NCBI GenBank assembly: GCA_002337045.1
Contig: DDFF01000016.1
Coordinates: 62,001-126,000, forward strand
Reading direction: 5' to 3'
Source of the DNA: Bacteroidetes bacterium UBA1935
GTDB taxonomy: Bacteria; Bacteroidota; Bacteroidia; Chitinophagales; Chitinophagaceae
DNA length: 64,000 bases
The position numbers were made by a program, and so were the translations under genes. Position 1 is the first letter of the stretch. The number at the start of each line of letters is the position of its first letter. Under the pieces are notes generated by a model. That model had not been told where the DNA came from and searched no databases. It saw only the letters and a list, made by a program, of their open reading frames with translations. Below are positions 24,865-34,053 of the stretch, piece by piece.

Positions 24865-25956
24865 TTAGTCGTTTAAAGCATCATAAATCAAAAGTCCATT
24901 CTTAGAGATAACTGTTTCACCTTCATTTACTCCCGAAGACAAATAGGTTACATCATTCAACTGTCTGTAAACCTCTACCTGCCTTGTTTCTATTACAGAT
25001 TTAGATTTGAATACCATTACATAAGCCCTGCTGTTGTCGAAGATGACAGAGGATGATGGGACGGTTACCATTTTCTTGTTTTCAGAAAACTTGAGGGTAA
25101 CTGTCGCATTCATTTCGGGCTTCAGCAAGAAATCGGGGTTGGCAATTTTTATCCTCACTTTCATAGCCCTTGTTTGCGGGTCTATGGCGTTGAATATCTT
25201 ATCTACCTTACCTGTAAACAGTTTGTCTGGGTAGCTCACCGTCATGATGTCGGCTTCGTAACCTTCTTTTATCTTACCAATGTCCGATTCGTTTACGTTT
25301 GCCAGTACCCATATGTCGTCTATCTGTGCTATGGCAAATACAAGGTCTGATTTGTCGCTGCGCAATTGCTCGTTCTGGTTGATGTCTTTCTGTACTATAA
25401 AACCACTGAGTGGTGCCGTGATATTGTAGATAGAGCCTTTCTTGATATTGTATATCTGGTATACTTCGTTTATTCTGTTTACGGAAGCCCTTGCTTTCTC
25501 TACTTCCTTATCGGCAGCCAGTACATCTCTTTCAGAGTTCAGTTTGCCTTCGTACAGGTCTTTTGCCACGCGCAGGTTTTTCTCTGCCAGCATCAGGTCG
25601 CTCTGTGCATCCAGCCTTTCTTTCTGAAACTCTGCTACCTCGCTACTGCGCACTACTGCCAATACTTGTCCTTGTTGCACATAGTCGCCCAGCTCTACGT
25701 TGATTTTCTCTACCACGCCACCAACAACGGGGTATACCTGTGCCTGCTTGTTATTATCAGCAGCTATTTTACCAAATAGTTTCAGTTCTGTTTTTACGTC
25801 AGACTCAGACGCTTTGGTAAACTGGCAGCGCGACATCATGGTATCGCTCATGGTAAAAGCAAATTTCACATCATCTGTTTTCTCTTTGTTGTGGCAGGAA
25901 GAAAGCCCTTGCCACAGTGTGCATACTACAACGGCCTTTATGATATTATTATTCAT
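24865..25956 (-). CDS. RND membrane-fusion lipoprotein, CzcB/CusB family
   Basis: The 363-residue protein has a lipobox (GLSSC, Cys near 21) and a barrel-sandwich/biotinyl-like region (VYPVVGGVVEKINVELGDYVQQGQVL). A helical hairpin (about 115-170), then beta-barrel and membrane-proximal domains follow. It bridges the CzcA-type pump and the TolC-type channel across the periplasm. It lies 1 base after the channel gene and 6 bases before the pump gene. No N-terminal metal-binding Met or His cluster is visible. Confidence 0.9.
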   Translation of the reverse strand: MNNNIIKAVVVCTLWQGLSSCHNKEKTDDVKFAFTMSDTMMSRCQFTKASESDVKTELKLFGKIAADNNKQAQVYPVVGGVVEKINVELGDYVQQGQVLAVVRSSEVAEFQKERLDAQSDLMLAEKNLRVAKDLYEGKLNSERDVLAADKEVEKARASVNRINEVYQIYNIKKGSIYNITAPLSGFIVQKDINQNEQLRSDKSDLVFAIAQIDDIWVLANVNESDIGKIKEGYEADIMTVSYPDKLFTGKVDKIFNAIDPQTRAMKVRIKIANPDFLLKPEMNATVTLKFSENKKMVTVPSSSVIFDNSRAYVMVFKSKSVIETRQVEVYRQLNDVTYLSSGVNEGETVISKNGLLIYDALND

Positions 25957-25957
25957 C

Positions 25958-27214
25958 TCAGAAGATTTCGGAAGAAACAGTTTGGTTTATTTTTTCGGCT
26001 GCAACAGATACCTGTGCCTGTACCCTTTGCAGTTCGGTTATTGATTCGTTGTAAGATTCCAGGAAGTCCACAAATTCAATCAGCGATATGTTTCGTTTCT
26101 GGAAGTTTTCAGAAAGGCCCTTGAACACGATATCAAAATCGCTGTTATAGAAGTCTTTTGTTTTGAAATACTCTGCCACACTCCTGTTATACATAGCTAC
26201 TGCGTGTTGCACATCGTTATATACAATCTCACCAAGTTGTGTTTTGTTGGTATTGCTGATGTTTACCTGTTGGTGCGCAGCCATGATGTTACCACGATTA
26301 CGATTCCACACAGGCAGGTCGAAGGCTACACCTACGTTTACCTGATTGTTGAAGGCACCACCACGCTGGTCGTAAGAGCTATTCAGTGCAAGGTCCGGTA
26401 TGGGATTGCGTTTTTCCAGTTTCAGTGTAAGGTCAGCAATATTGCTTTGCAGTGCAGACATTTTTACATCCGGCCTGTTGTTCATGGCCGTAGCATACAA
26501 TGATTCTACATCCAGTACTTTTCTGAATTTATCATCATCGCGCTTGCCTAGCTTCGGTATTACAACATCTCGTGTATTTAGCAGCAGGCGCAGTGTGGAC
26601 ATTTCTTCGTTGTAGCTGTCAAGCACTTCCGCACGTTCGTTGTTTATCTTCAGATATACCGCTTTCAGTCTTACTACTTCTTTGGCTGCAATATTGCCTT
26701 TGGCTGTCTGTATTTCGTAAGATTGTATGATGGTATCGAGCAGTGCCAGTTGTTCGTTGTATTTCTTCAAAACATTCACCTGCTGCTTTACGGTATACAT
26801 GCTGTTGTGCAGCGTAAATTTCAGGTTGCGAATCAGATCTTCCAATTCGTAAGCTGCTACGTCTGCTTCTTTCTTCGCAATGTCTATCTGAGCCCTGCGT
26901 TTGCCACCCAGTAATATCAGTTGTTCCAGCGCAAATGCTTTTTGTCCTGTCTGTCCTGTACGGAAGTATAGCTTAGAATTCGGGTCGTAAGCATTGAAGT
27001 CTGCCGAAACTGTAGGATTAGGGTAAACCTTCGATTGTATAACAAGTGCTTTCTGGTAGTTGATGTTGTATTGGGCAGCTATAATCTGAAGGTTCTCTTT
27101 CAGGAATATGCTGTCTGCCTGTGGTATGCTTACTGACAAGGTATCGGATGCATGACCCTGAAAGCCTGCCAGACAACACACTGCCGCTACTATTGAGACG
27201 TTTCTGAAAAACAT
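25958..27214 (-). CDS. TolC/CusC-type outer-membrane efflux channel
   Basis: The 418-residue protein has a signal peptide (1-22, ending GHAS) and two outer-membrane-efflux repeats of long coiled helices (about 30-215 and 220-415). The conserved VYPNPTVSADF-like entry and NVGVAFDLPVWNRNRGNI motif of the family are visible. It is the first structural gene of the efflux operon, separated by 55 bases from the sensor kinase gene upstream. Confidence 0.9.
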   Translation of the reverse strand: MFFRNVSIVAAVCCLAGFQGHASDTLSVSIPQADSIFLKENLQIIAAQYNINYQKALVIQSKVYPNPTVSADFNAYDPNSKLYFRTGQTGQKAFALEQLILLGGKRRAQIDIAKKEADVAAYELEDLIRNLKFTLHNSMYTVKQQVNVLKKYNEQLALLDTIIQSYEIQTAKGNIAAKEVVRLKAVYLKINNERAEVLDSYNEEMSTLRLLLNTRDVVIPKLGKRDDDKFRKVLDVESLYATAMNNRPDVKMSALQSNIADLTLKLEKRNPIPDLALNSSYDQRGGAFNNQVNVGVAFDLPVWNRNRGNIMAAHQQVNISNTNKTQLGEIVYNDVQHAVAMYNRSVAEYFKTKDFYNSDFDIVFKGLSENFQKRNISLIEFVDFLESYNESITELQRVQAQVSVAAEKINQTVSSEIF

Positions 27215-27269
27215 ACTGCAATAGTAAAATCAGCCACCTTAAGACCAACTTAAGGCAGCTTAAGATTTC

Positions 27270-28667
27270 TTAAGCTTGCGGTAAATCTATGTTAAAACAG
27301 TTGCGGCCATCATTTGTTATGCTGTAGGATATGTGCCCGTGGTGCAGGCTGATGATGCGCTGCACAAGGAAAAGCCCCAGGCCGAAACCTTTGGTGTTCC
27401 TGCTGTTTTTGCCGCGGAAAATGTGGGTAAACATCAGCCCCCTGTCTTCGGTATTCAGTACTTCGCCATCGTTCATAAAGCTGATATACGCGTTTTTGTT
27501 ATCCGTTTTCAGGTGGATAACGGGAGGTTGCTGCAAAGAATAGTTGATGGCATTCTTTATCAGGTTGTAGAAAACCATTTTCAACATGCGTGAATTGCCT
27601 TTTACCGTAAGCACCTCGCTATCTGTAATGGATTCATCCATCAGGAATTCTATTTGCTTTTCCGGGTTGATGTAGCCTATTTCTTCGATGCACTCAAACA
27701 GCAATTCATCTACACGTATCTTTTCTGTCAGCAACCTATCGCTGCCACTTTCTGCTCTTGAAATATCTAGCATGGCATTGATGATTTGTGCCAGTTCCAT
27801 CAGCCCGTCTTTCTGAAATTGCAAGCTTTGTGCTACAGCTTCTTTATTATGATTGCCAATGGCAGATTCCACATTGGTCATCATGATAGTGAGCGGTGTT
27901 TTCAGCTCGTGCGATACGTGGTGTATGAAATTGTTCTGAAACTTAAATGCCCCCTCAACCCTTGTAAGCAGCTCGTTGAACTTTGATGTAAGAATACCAA
28001 GTTCATCTTTTGTTTGTGTTTGCTCTACACGTTTCGATAGGTTGTCTGGTGTAATGTCTTCAATGTCTTTGGCCAGTTTTGTAATGGGGTATATGATCGT
28101 TTTGGATAGTGTAAAGGATGCCAATGCAATCAATACTGTTATGATGACGAATGTGATAATCAGCAGGTTTTTCAGAAATTCCATTTTGCTCTTGCCAAAC
28201 CTGTCGTGTGCCTGCGCCAGCCCGTAGTATATTTTATTGTTGTGCTTAAACTCCAGTGCCAGTATCTCGTAGTTGCCGTCTTTCAGGTGCATCTCTATAT
28301 CCTCCTTCATCAGCTTATTCAGCAGGTTTCGAGGATAGCTGATTTTCGTGTCGTCGATGCTGGAGTAGACAAGTGTACCTGTAGCATCAAAAATCAGAAT
28401 CTTCTCATCATACAGGCTGTTGATGGTATTACGGTCGAAGATGCGCAGCAGGTCGTGGTCTATCTGGTCTACCTCCGTCAGGATTTTGAATGTGGTGTAC
28501 ATCTTATCCTTCAGGCGTTGGTAAAACTCCTCCTGCCTGTATTCTTCAGATATCACATACACCATCACAAAGCTGAATGCTGTGAGTAGGGTAAACACTA
28601 ATGTGTAACCCCATGCCAGTTTCAGCTTTAGCGGCAGGTTACGTATCGGACGAAAGGTAGTAGCCAA
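27270..28667 (-). CDS. Sensor histidine kinase, heavy-metal (CusS-like) type
   Basis: The 465-residue protein has two membrane helices (about 15-37 and 165-188) with a periplasmic sensor between, a HAMP domain (about 190-240), the H-box FIHHVSHELKTPLT, N-box NLIKNAINYS and G-box GFGLGLFLVQ. Its start overlaps the end of the response regulator gene by 29 bases, so translation is coupled. It probably senses metal in the periplasm and controls the efflux genes downstream. Confidence 0.92.
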   Translation of the reverse strand: MATTFRPIRNLPLKLKLAWGYTLVFTLLTAFSFVMVYVISEEYRQEEFYQRLKDKMYTTFKILTEVDQIDHDLLRIFDRNTINSLYDEKILIFDATGTLVYSSIDDTKISYPRNLLNKLMKEDIEMHLKDGNYEILALEFKHNNKIYYGLAQAHDRFGKSKMEFLKNLLIITFVIITVLIALASFTLSKTIIYPITKLAKDIEDITPDNLSKRVEQTQTKDELGILTSKFNELLTRVEGAFKFQNNFIHHVSHELKTPLTIMMTNVESAIGNHNKEAVAQSLQFQKDGLMELAQIINAMLDISRAESGSDRLLTEKIRVDELLFECIEEIGYINPEKQIEFLMDESITDSEVLTVKGNSRMLKMVFYNLIKNAINYSLQQPPVIHLKTDNKNAYISFMNDGEVLNTEDRGLMFTHIFRGKNSRNTKGFGLGLFLVQRIISLHHGHISYSITNDGRNCFNIDLPQA

Positions 28668-29322
28668 AACCTATTTTGGTTTTTATGAGTTTTACATCAA
28701 AGTTCTTATCAATCTTGCCACGTAGCAGGTTGATGAATACTTCTATCGTATTGTTGTTGGTACTGACAGATGAGCCCCATACACGTTTTATCAATTCGTT
28801 CTTAGGCACTACATCGCCGCTGGCTTCTGCAAGAAGTAAAAGGATGTCATACTCGCGCGATGTCAGTTTTATCACCGAACCACCACGGCTTACCTCTCGT
28901 TTACGGATGTTTATTTCCAGGTCTTCAACTTTTATCACATCGCCTTTGCCTGTATTATTGCTGCGTTTCAGCAATACCTGCATGCGTGCCAGCAGTTCTT
29001 TTATGTAGAATGGCTTTGTGATATAATCGTCCGCGCCCGATTCAAAGCCGGTTAGTTTATCATCAATCTCACCAAAAGCCGTTATCATAATAACGGGAGT
29101 AGTAACCTGATGGCTGCGTATGTGCTTTACAAGGTCGTAGCCGTTTTTGCCCGGCACATTGATGTCTGCAAGGATGATATCGTACTGATTGCGCAGTATC
29201 ATGCGCTCGGCTATATTGCCGTCAAATACCGTATCCACATCATAGCCGTTTACATTCAGCTGATGCTTCGTTTCTTTCGACAGGTTAATGTCGTCTTCCA
29301 GCAATAATACTTTTGGCATCAT
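28639..29322 (-). CDS. OmpR-family response regulator, CusR-like
   Basis: The 227-residue protein has a receiver domain (about 4-118) with the acidic EDD pocket, phospho-Asp in ILADINVPGKNG and Lys in YITKPF. A winged-helix DNA-binding domain follows (about 130-225, RGGSVIKLTSREYDILLLLA, GFGYYL). It is the promoter-proximal gene of the efflux operon. The start codon abuts the U-tract of the upstream gene's terminator, which is unusual. ATG 29319 is an alternative start. Confidence 0.92.
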   Translation of the reverse strand: MMPKVLLLEDDINLSKETKHQLNVNGYDVDTVFDGNIAERMILRNQYDIILADINVPGKNGYDLVKHIRSHQVTTPVIMITAFGEIDDKLTGFESGADDYITKPFYIKELLARMQVLLKRSNNTGKGDVIKVEDLEINIRKREVSRGGSVIKLTSREYDILLLLAEASGDVVPKNELIKRVWGSSVSTNNNTIEVFINLLRGKIDKNFDVKLIKTKIGFGYYLSSDT

Positions 29323-29347
29323 AAAAATACCCCGATGAATCGGGGTA
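29323..29347 (-). terminator. Hairpin between DsbA-like gene and response regulator
   Basis: TACCCCGAT (29328-29336) and ATCGGGGTA (29339-29347) form a stem, with a five-U tract on the minus strand running straight into the start codon at 29322. It acts as terminator for 29377-30363 or as an attenuator for the efflux operon. Confidence 0.7.
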
Positions 29348-29376
29348 AAATTAAACTATGTACTTGTAATATTTAG

Positions 29377-30363
29377 CTAAGGTTTTGAATAGAGTACCCC
29401 GCTTGTCACCGTTTGCTTTTTCAAACTACCCTCCGCAACCAGTTGGTTCAGTATAGCTGCAGCCTGCGCATTGGTCTTTTCTGCCAGCACAGCATATTCT
29501 TTTACAGTTAGTGTGGGGTAGTGGCTGAACAATGCAAGCGGAGCTATGTTGATGCTTTCTTTCCTGGCACCGGGGAGCAATTGTTTTACTGCACTTTCAA
29601 AAACATCATACGGGCGAAAGCCATAGATGGTAACAGGCTGCTTGCCTGCTGCTGATACAAATAATGTAGGAAAGCCACGCACGCCAAGTGTACGTGCATA
29701 CTGCAGGTCTTCTTCAAATAGTTGCTTTGCAGGTCCCTCATAGTCTTGCTTCAATTGTGCTGTATCAAGCCCTGCATAGTTTGCTGCTTCCTGTATCACT
29801 TCCCAGCGGGTTATGTTTTTATTATCCAGAAATACACGCTCGCGTAGCTTGCGCAGGAATATTAAGGCTTTTGTTTTGTCTTGCATCTGTGCAGCCTTTA
29901 TGGCTATTGATGGCGGATAGGAAGAGCTTAGCGGATCCGTCAGCCATACATCGCCTTCAATGGGCATTTCGTAATATCTGCTCACTTCTTTCCAGTGGTG
30001 TGCCACATCGCTAGGTTTGCTGATGCCTCCGCTGTTATAGCTCCAGTCTGGCAGCAGGCCGCCCATACGGTAGTCTATATCTATGTATTCACCATATTCA
30101 AGTTTCAGTTTGCGCAGTTGTGGCTCTATTCCCCAGCACGATGAGCAAATAGGGTCTGTATAGTATATGATTTTGATGGGCTTGATGTCTGTTTTAATAT
30201 TCATTGCTGTTGCAGCATTGTTGCTGCCCGGTACTTCGCATATGCCTGTGGTAGTGTCGCACAATAACGGATTCATCTTAGCTTCTTTCATTTTGCTCTT
30301 TGTTTGCGATTGACAACTGATGCTGCCAATCATTATCATCAACAACAATAATTTGCCTGTCAT
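29377..30363 (-). CDS. DsbA-family (FrnE/SpxH-like) thiol oxidoreductase lipoprotein
   Basis: The 328-residue protein starts with a lipobox (GSISC, Cys17). The thioredoxin-fold core contains C72-S-S-C75 followed by WGIEPQLRKL, with the FrnE-type helical insertion and cis-Pro region GVRGFPTLFV. A C-terminal helical wing-like domain (about 270-328) resembles a small HTH. A periplasmic, membrane-tethered disulfide role is likely. It lies just upstream of the metal-responsive operon and diverges from an HxlR regulator. Confidence 0.82.
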   Translation of the reverse strand: MTGKLLLLMIMIGSISCQSQTKSKMKEAKMNPLLCDTTTGICEVPGSNNAATAMNIKTDIKPIKIIYYTDPICSSCWGIEPQLRKLKLEYGEYIDIDYRMGGLLPDWSYNSGGISKPSDVAHHWKEVSRYYEMPIEGDVWLTDPLSSSYPPSIAIKAAQMQDKTKALIFLRKLRERVFLDNKNITRWEVIQEAANYAGLDTAQLKQDYEGPAKQLFEEDLQYARTLGVRGFPTLFVSAAGKQPVTIYGFRPYDVFESAVKQLLPGARKESINIAPLALFSHYPTLTVKEYAVLAEKTNAQAAAILNQLVAEGSLKKQTVTSGVLYSKP

Positions 30364-30463
30364 GTTTATTCTTTTCTGTAGTTAACTATCCGTTAGTATC
30401 TGAATCATTAACTTAGTGCAAAATTCCCTGTTGTTATGCAGGCAAACAATTAGTCTGAAAAAA

Positions 30464-30784
30464 GTGACTACCAATACAAACATAGAGAACGATAATGGCT
30501 GCCCTGTAGAGGGGCTGCTGAAGATGCTATCTGGCAAGTATAAAATGCAGATGTTCAAGCTGGCTGTAGATGGTCCGCTGCGGTTTAATGCATTGCTGAG
30601 AGATATAGATGGTGCCAATAAGCAAACTGTTGCAGTGGCTTTGAAAGAACTGGAAGAGCAAGGCTTGCTGATAAGAACCATCATCAAACAAAAGCCGCTG
30701 CATGTAGAATACATCCTTTCTGAAAAAGGGCAAACGCTAATCCCCGTTTTCAGGCAGTTGGAAACGGTGTTACAAAATCAGTAA
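30464..30784 (+). CDS. HxlR-family transcriptional regulator
   Basis: The winged helix spans about residues 12-100: CPVEGLLKMLSGKYKMQMFK, then LRDIDGANKQTVAVALKELEEQGLL and EYILSEKG. I chose GTG 30464 (106 residues). GTG 30416 would add 16 residues with no family match. HxlR proteins respond to electrophiles or oxidants, often through a Cys near the N-terminus, and Cys is present here in GCPVEG. It diverges from the DsbA-like gene, which it may regulate. Confidence 0.85.
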   Translation: MTTNTNIENDNGCPVEGLLKMLSGKYKMQMFKLAVDGPLRFNALLRDIDGANKQTVAVALKELEEQGLLIRTIIKQKPLHVEYILSEKGQTLIPVFRQLETVLQNQ

Positions 30785-31039
30785 CCATTCTTTTCTGCCC
30801 ATTATTTCTATTTAGTCTTTTCTTTTTATTGCAATTTTTTGCAGATATGTTGTGCATTATCCACGATATCTGATAATGACATATATCTGACAATTCTCCC
30901 CAACCCTTTTCAGTCAGCTCAACGTCTTGTTTGTTAGTGATTGATAAATAGCTATTTACACATTATTTAAATTCTGTCACTGTTGAATGTGTATTATTAA
31001 TTAAAGACTAAAAGTCTCTCATTCTTTATTAACAAGATT

Positions 31040-32146
31040 ATGAAAATTAAACAAGCAGGTATTGCAACATCTTTACTATTAATGTCGCTGAGTAGCTATG
31101 CGCAAATAACAAATCCGGCCCCGTATTGCGATGCGGGCTATGATGATGAAAACATGAAATTGCCGCATTACATCACAAAAGTTACGTTCGGCACACTAAC
31201 AAACAATTCGGGGAATACACAATACACGGGCAAGCATTATGTGTATTATAACAACATAACTGCTCCTAATCTGGCAAAGGGAACAAGCTATGCATTAACC
31301 ATAAACCATGATGGTGGTGGTACTATCCACTGGGTATTCGCATTTATAGATTTCAACAAGAACAACAGCTTTGCAGATGCGGGCGAGTGTGTATTACAAC
31401 AGTCGATGTTAAAGAGCACGGTAACCAACCCTGCTACTGTAAATGTTACCATTCCGGCAGCAGCTGCTACAGGGCAAACACGCATGCGTATCATGGTATT
31501 TGAAGATGATAAGTATACTTACAAAAACCCAACTACACCTACACCATGCACGGCAGATGCTACAGGTAGTTTCGACTGGGGTGAGACTGAAGACTATGAT
31601 GTGAATATTACGGGTACAAGCGGTACCGCTCCCAAGGCCGATTTTAAAGTGTCTGCACAGAATGGTTCTACCAATACGCTATTCGCCTTTACAGACATGA
31701 GTACCAACACGCCTACTGGCTATACATGGACATTCACACCAAACACTGTTACATATCAAAGCGGCACAAGTGCCGGCTCTGCCAGTCCTGTTGTAAAGTT
31801 TACTGCAAAAGGTACTTATAGTGTGAAACTGAAGGCTAGCAATGCATCGGGCGCAGACTCCGTAACAAAGAGTGGATATGTAATTGTTTTTCCTACCGGT
31901 GTTGAAAGTATCAGCACAAACAATCAGGTAGCGGTATACCCTAACCCTGCAAAAGATGTAATAACCGTGGGCGAGCAGTATGTTGGTGGATTGATTACCG
32001 TGTATGATATGTACGGCAAGTTGCTATTGTCTGAAACAATACACAAAACTACTGTAAACATATCTTCACTGCCTGCTGGTCTTTACTTGGTGCGTTTGCA
32101 GAACGATGGTGAATTGAATACCGAAAAGCTGTGTATTGAAAAGTAA
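31040..32146 (+). CDS. Secreted GEVED/PKD protein with T9SS sorting domain
   Basis: The 368-residue protein has a signal peptide (1-22, ending SSYAQ). A GEVED domain (about 25-192) ends in the eponymous GETEDYDVNI. A PKD domain (about 197-287) includes ANFKVSAQNGS-like strands and GTYSVKLKASNASG. A type A sorting domain (about 290-368) starts AVYPNPAKD. It is probably exported by T9SS and bound to the cell surface. The 255 bases upstream contain no gene. Confidence 0.88.
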   Translation: MKIKQAGIATSLLLMSLSSYAQITNPAPYCDAGYDDENMKLPHYITKVTFGTLTNNSGNTQYTGKHYVYYNNITAPNLAKGTSYALTINHDGGGTIHWVFAFIDFNKNNSFADAGECVLQQSMLKSTVTNPATVNVTIPAAAATGQTRMRIMVFEDDKYTYKNPTTPTPCTADATGSFDWGETEDYDVNITGTSGTAPKADFKVSAQNGSTNTLFAFTDMSTNTPTGYTWTFTPNTVTYQSGTSAGSASPVVKFTAKGTYSVKLKASNASGADSVTKSGYVIVFPTGVESISTNNQVAVYPNPAKDVITVGEQYVGGLITVYDMYGKLLLSETIHKTTVNISSLPAGLYLVRLQNDGELNTEKLCIEK

Positions 32147-32196
32147 TTATTACAAATAAGAATAGGGTGCAAGCCGCTTTAATGGGGCATTAAGCG

Positions 32197-32228
32197 ACCG
32201 TCGTCCTACATGGGCGACGGTTTTATTT
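32197..32228. terminator. Bidirectional terminator
   Basis: ACCGTCGTCC and GGGCGACGGT form a stem, then TTTATTTT. It lies between two convergent genes and overlaps the last codons of the minus-strand gene. Confidence 0.75.
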
Positions 32229-32915
32229 TGAATACAGCAATTGCGCTTTCACTTTGGCATAGTATGGTTTTACCCATGCAGGCGCAAAGTATATCAGCGT
32301 GGTAAAGAAGAGCGCACCGTACACATCGTAGGTATAATGTATACGCATGCTCAGTACCATAAAACTCATAATGAATGTTGCGAAGAACATCCATGTCTTC
32401 ATAAACTTATGTTGTGCACACAGGAAGTATATCCAGATGCTGGCTACATGGCCGCTGAAGAATAAGTCTTTGGTAAGTGGGGAGTTGTGCGGATATACCG
32501 TGTTTTCAAGAAATACATCTCTCAAAACGATGATGCCTGCAGGTGGTTCCAATGCCAATGCCAATATGCATATCTGCCTTACTACGGCTACCAGAAAGTG
32601 CATTTCTATCAAACGCATGATGACCTTCGGCCTGTGCAGATGTGTAACTATCAGCGCGAATAAGGATGCATATAGCAGGAAGAAAATAGGCGTAGAGAAA
32701 TCGTAACTGGGGAATAGTTGCAGAAATTTGTCTTGTAGCTGTACGCCCTTACGGGTTTCTATATAATTACCAAGATGCTGGGTAATGGCAGAATATATCA
32801 GGAACAGGCCGGGAACTATCAAAAGTTTCCACCTGAAGGTTTTTTCGGATAAATGTAATTTCCACTCATTTATCAAATTCCGTAAATAACTGCCCAGTCC
32901 CGTACGTTTGTGCAT
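32223..32915 (-). CDS. PAP2-like membrane phosphatase (sphingomyelin-synthase-like C-terminal type)
   Basis: The 230-residue protein has six membrane helices. Late motifs KDLFFSGHVASIW and MRIHYTYDVYGA supply the two His and the Asp of the PAP2_C/sphingomyelin synthase family catalytic triad. The substrate is probably a lipid phosphate or phospholipid head group. The protein has no neighbours in an operon. The first 40 residues are soluble. Confidence 0.8.
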   Translation of the reverse strand: MHKRTGLGSYLRNLINEWKLHLSEKTFRWKLLIVPGLFLIYSAITQHLGNYIETRKGVQLQDKFLQLFPSYDFSTPIFFLLYASLFALIVTHLHRPKVIMRLIEMHFLVAVVRQICILALALEPPAGIIVLRDVFLENTVYPHNSPLTKDLFFSGHVASIWIYFLCAQHKFMKTWMFFATFIMSFMVLSMRIHYTYDVYGALFFTTLIYFAPAWVKPYYAKVKAQLLYSK

Positions 32916-33035
32916 GGTAATGCTATCAAAACATCAAAGTAACGCAAATTTAATGTTGTGATAATAAATAATTTACATGCAGATATAGACAATGCGTAAA
33001 AAAATGTTAATTGTAAAAACTATTTAACGTGTTGG

Positions 33036-33539
33036 TCAGATATGTAGTGTGTAGTGTATGTTATCCTCAGTCACGCCGTCTGGCCAGGTTCTGCTTTCGG
33101 TATGGTGGTATACAAACCCATAATGCTGGTTGGCAGCTTTAGATGCCAGATTGCTTTTTCGGTGGCTGATGGTCAGTAGTTTTACCCCTTTCGCTTTTGC
33201 CCAGACTATACGGGCATCATACAACATGGCAGACAGGCCCTTGCCTCTGTGCGCTTTGCGGATGTACGATTGTGTCATATATGCCTCCGCAGGGTTTTCT
33301 GCATTGATGATAATGGCAGTGAGCCCTATCAACTCGTCGTTGCAGTATAGCCCGAAACGGGCATGCTCAGGGTGCACTATTCTGTTTACCCAATCTTGGT
33401 GCGGCATAGCTGCTTCCATAGCATGGCTATTGCCAAACATACCCGGCTCGGTTGCCAGCGCCTCGAGCCGAATGCGTTTGTACGCCGCTACATCTTCGGC
33501 AGCAAACTGCCTGATGCTATAGTTTGCATAGGTGCTCAT
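33036..33539 (-). CDS. GNAT-family N-acetyltransferase
   Basis: The 167-residue protein has the GNAT order of motifs: EDVAAYKRIRLEAL at the start, strand GLTAIII, then motif A SYIRKAHRGKGLSAMLYDA, the acetyl-CoA binding R/Q-x-x-G-x-G/A signature. Motif B NQHYGFVYHHTE follows. The substrate is not predictable. Its ATG overlaps the stop of the HEAT-like gene upstream by 4 bases (ATGA). Confidence 0.88.
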   Translation of the reverse strand: MSTYANYSIRQFAAEDVAAYKRIRLEALATEPGMFGNSHAMEAAMPHQDWVNRIVHPEHARFGLYCNDELIGLTAIIINAENPAEAYMTQSYIRKAHRGKGLSAMLYDARIVWAKAKGVKLLTISHRKSNLASKAANQHYGFVYHHTESRTWPDGVTEDNIHYTLHI

Positions 33540-34048
33540 TTCACTTTCTTTAGAGCGGCTTGGTATATTTTCTTGATGCTGTTTTGCTCTTCGCGGGCTA
33601 CAATACTTTCTATAGCAGGTAGCAATTCTTTGTTGTGCTTTGTTTGCAGCTTGAGTATTTCGCCTAGTGCAAATGCGGCACTCCAGCGCACTACAGTGCC
33701 ACCATCTTCTGTGTTTATCAGCAGTTTGTTGATGGCATCATCAAGGTGCTTTGCATGCAGCGCGGCGGTGTTGCCTATTACCTTGGCAGATTCCCATTTT
33801 ACACGTGGCGCTTTAGCACTCAGGTTGGCCGTTACAAAGTTGAATGCTTTTTTATCGGCCAGTTCAGGTTTTTGCTGTGTGGCAAATTCCAAAGCTTCAA
33901 TACAGGTAGCTTTGGGCGAATCTTTTGCTGTTTCTGCAAATGCCAGTAGGGTGTCTACGCTGATGGTGCCATCAAGAACGGCACTGCTTAGCAGTGCCGT
34001 TTTCTCTTTTGGTTTCTTCGATTTATCGTTCAGTATTTCGTTGATCAT
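33536..34048 (-). CDS. HEAT-repeat-like helical protein
   Basis: The 170-residue protein is all helix, with repeated RVKWESAKVIGNTA and VVRWSAAFALGEIL units typical of HEAT or Armadillo-like repeats. It has no signal or membrane segment. It is translationally coupled to the GNAT gene downstream (ATGA overlap) and begins 5 bases after the OmpA-family gene upstream. A protein-interaction or scaffold role is likely. Confidence 0.75.
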   Translation of the reverse strand: MINEILNDKSKKPKEKTALLSSAVLDGTISVDTLLAFAETAKDSPKATCIEALEFATQQKPELADKKAFNFVTANLSAKAPRVKWESAKVIGNTAALHAKHLDDAINKLLINTEDGGTVVRWSAAFALGEILKLQTKHNKELLPAIESIVAREEQNSIKKIYQAALKKVK

Positions 34049-34053
34049 ATTTC

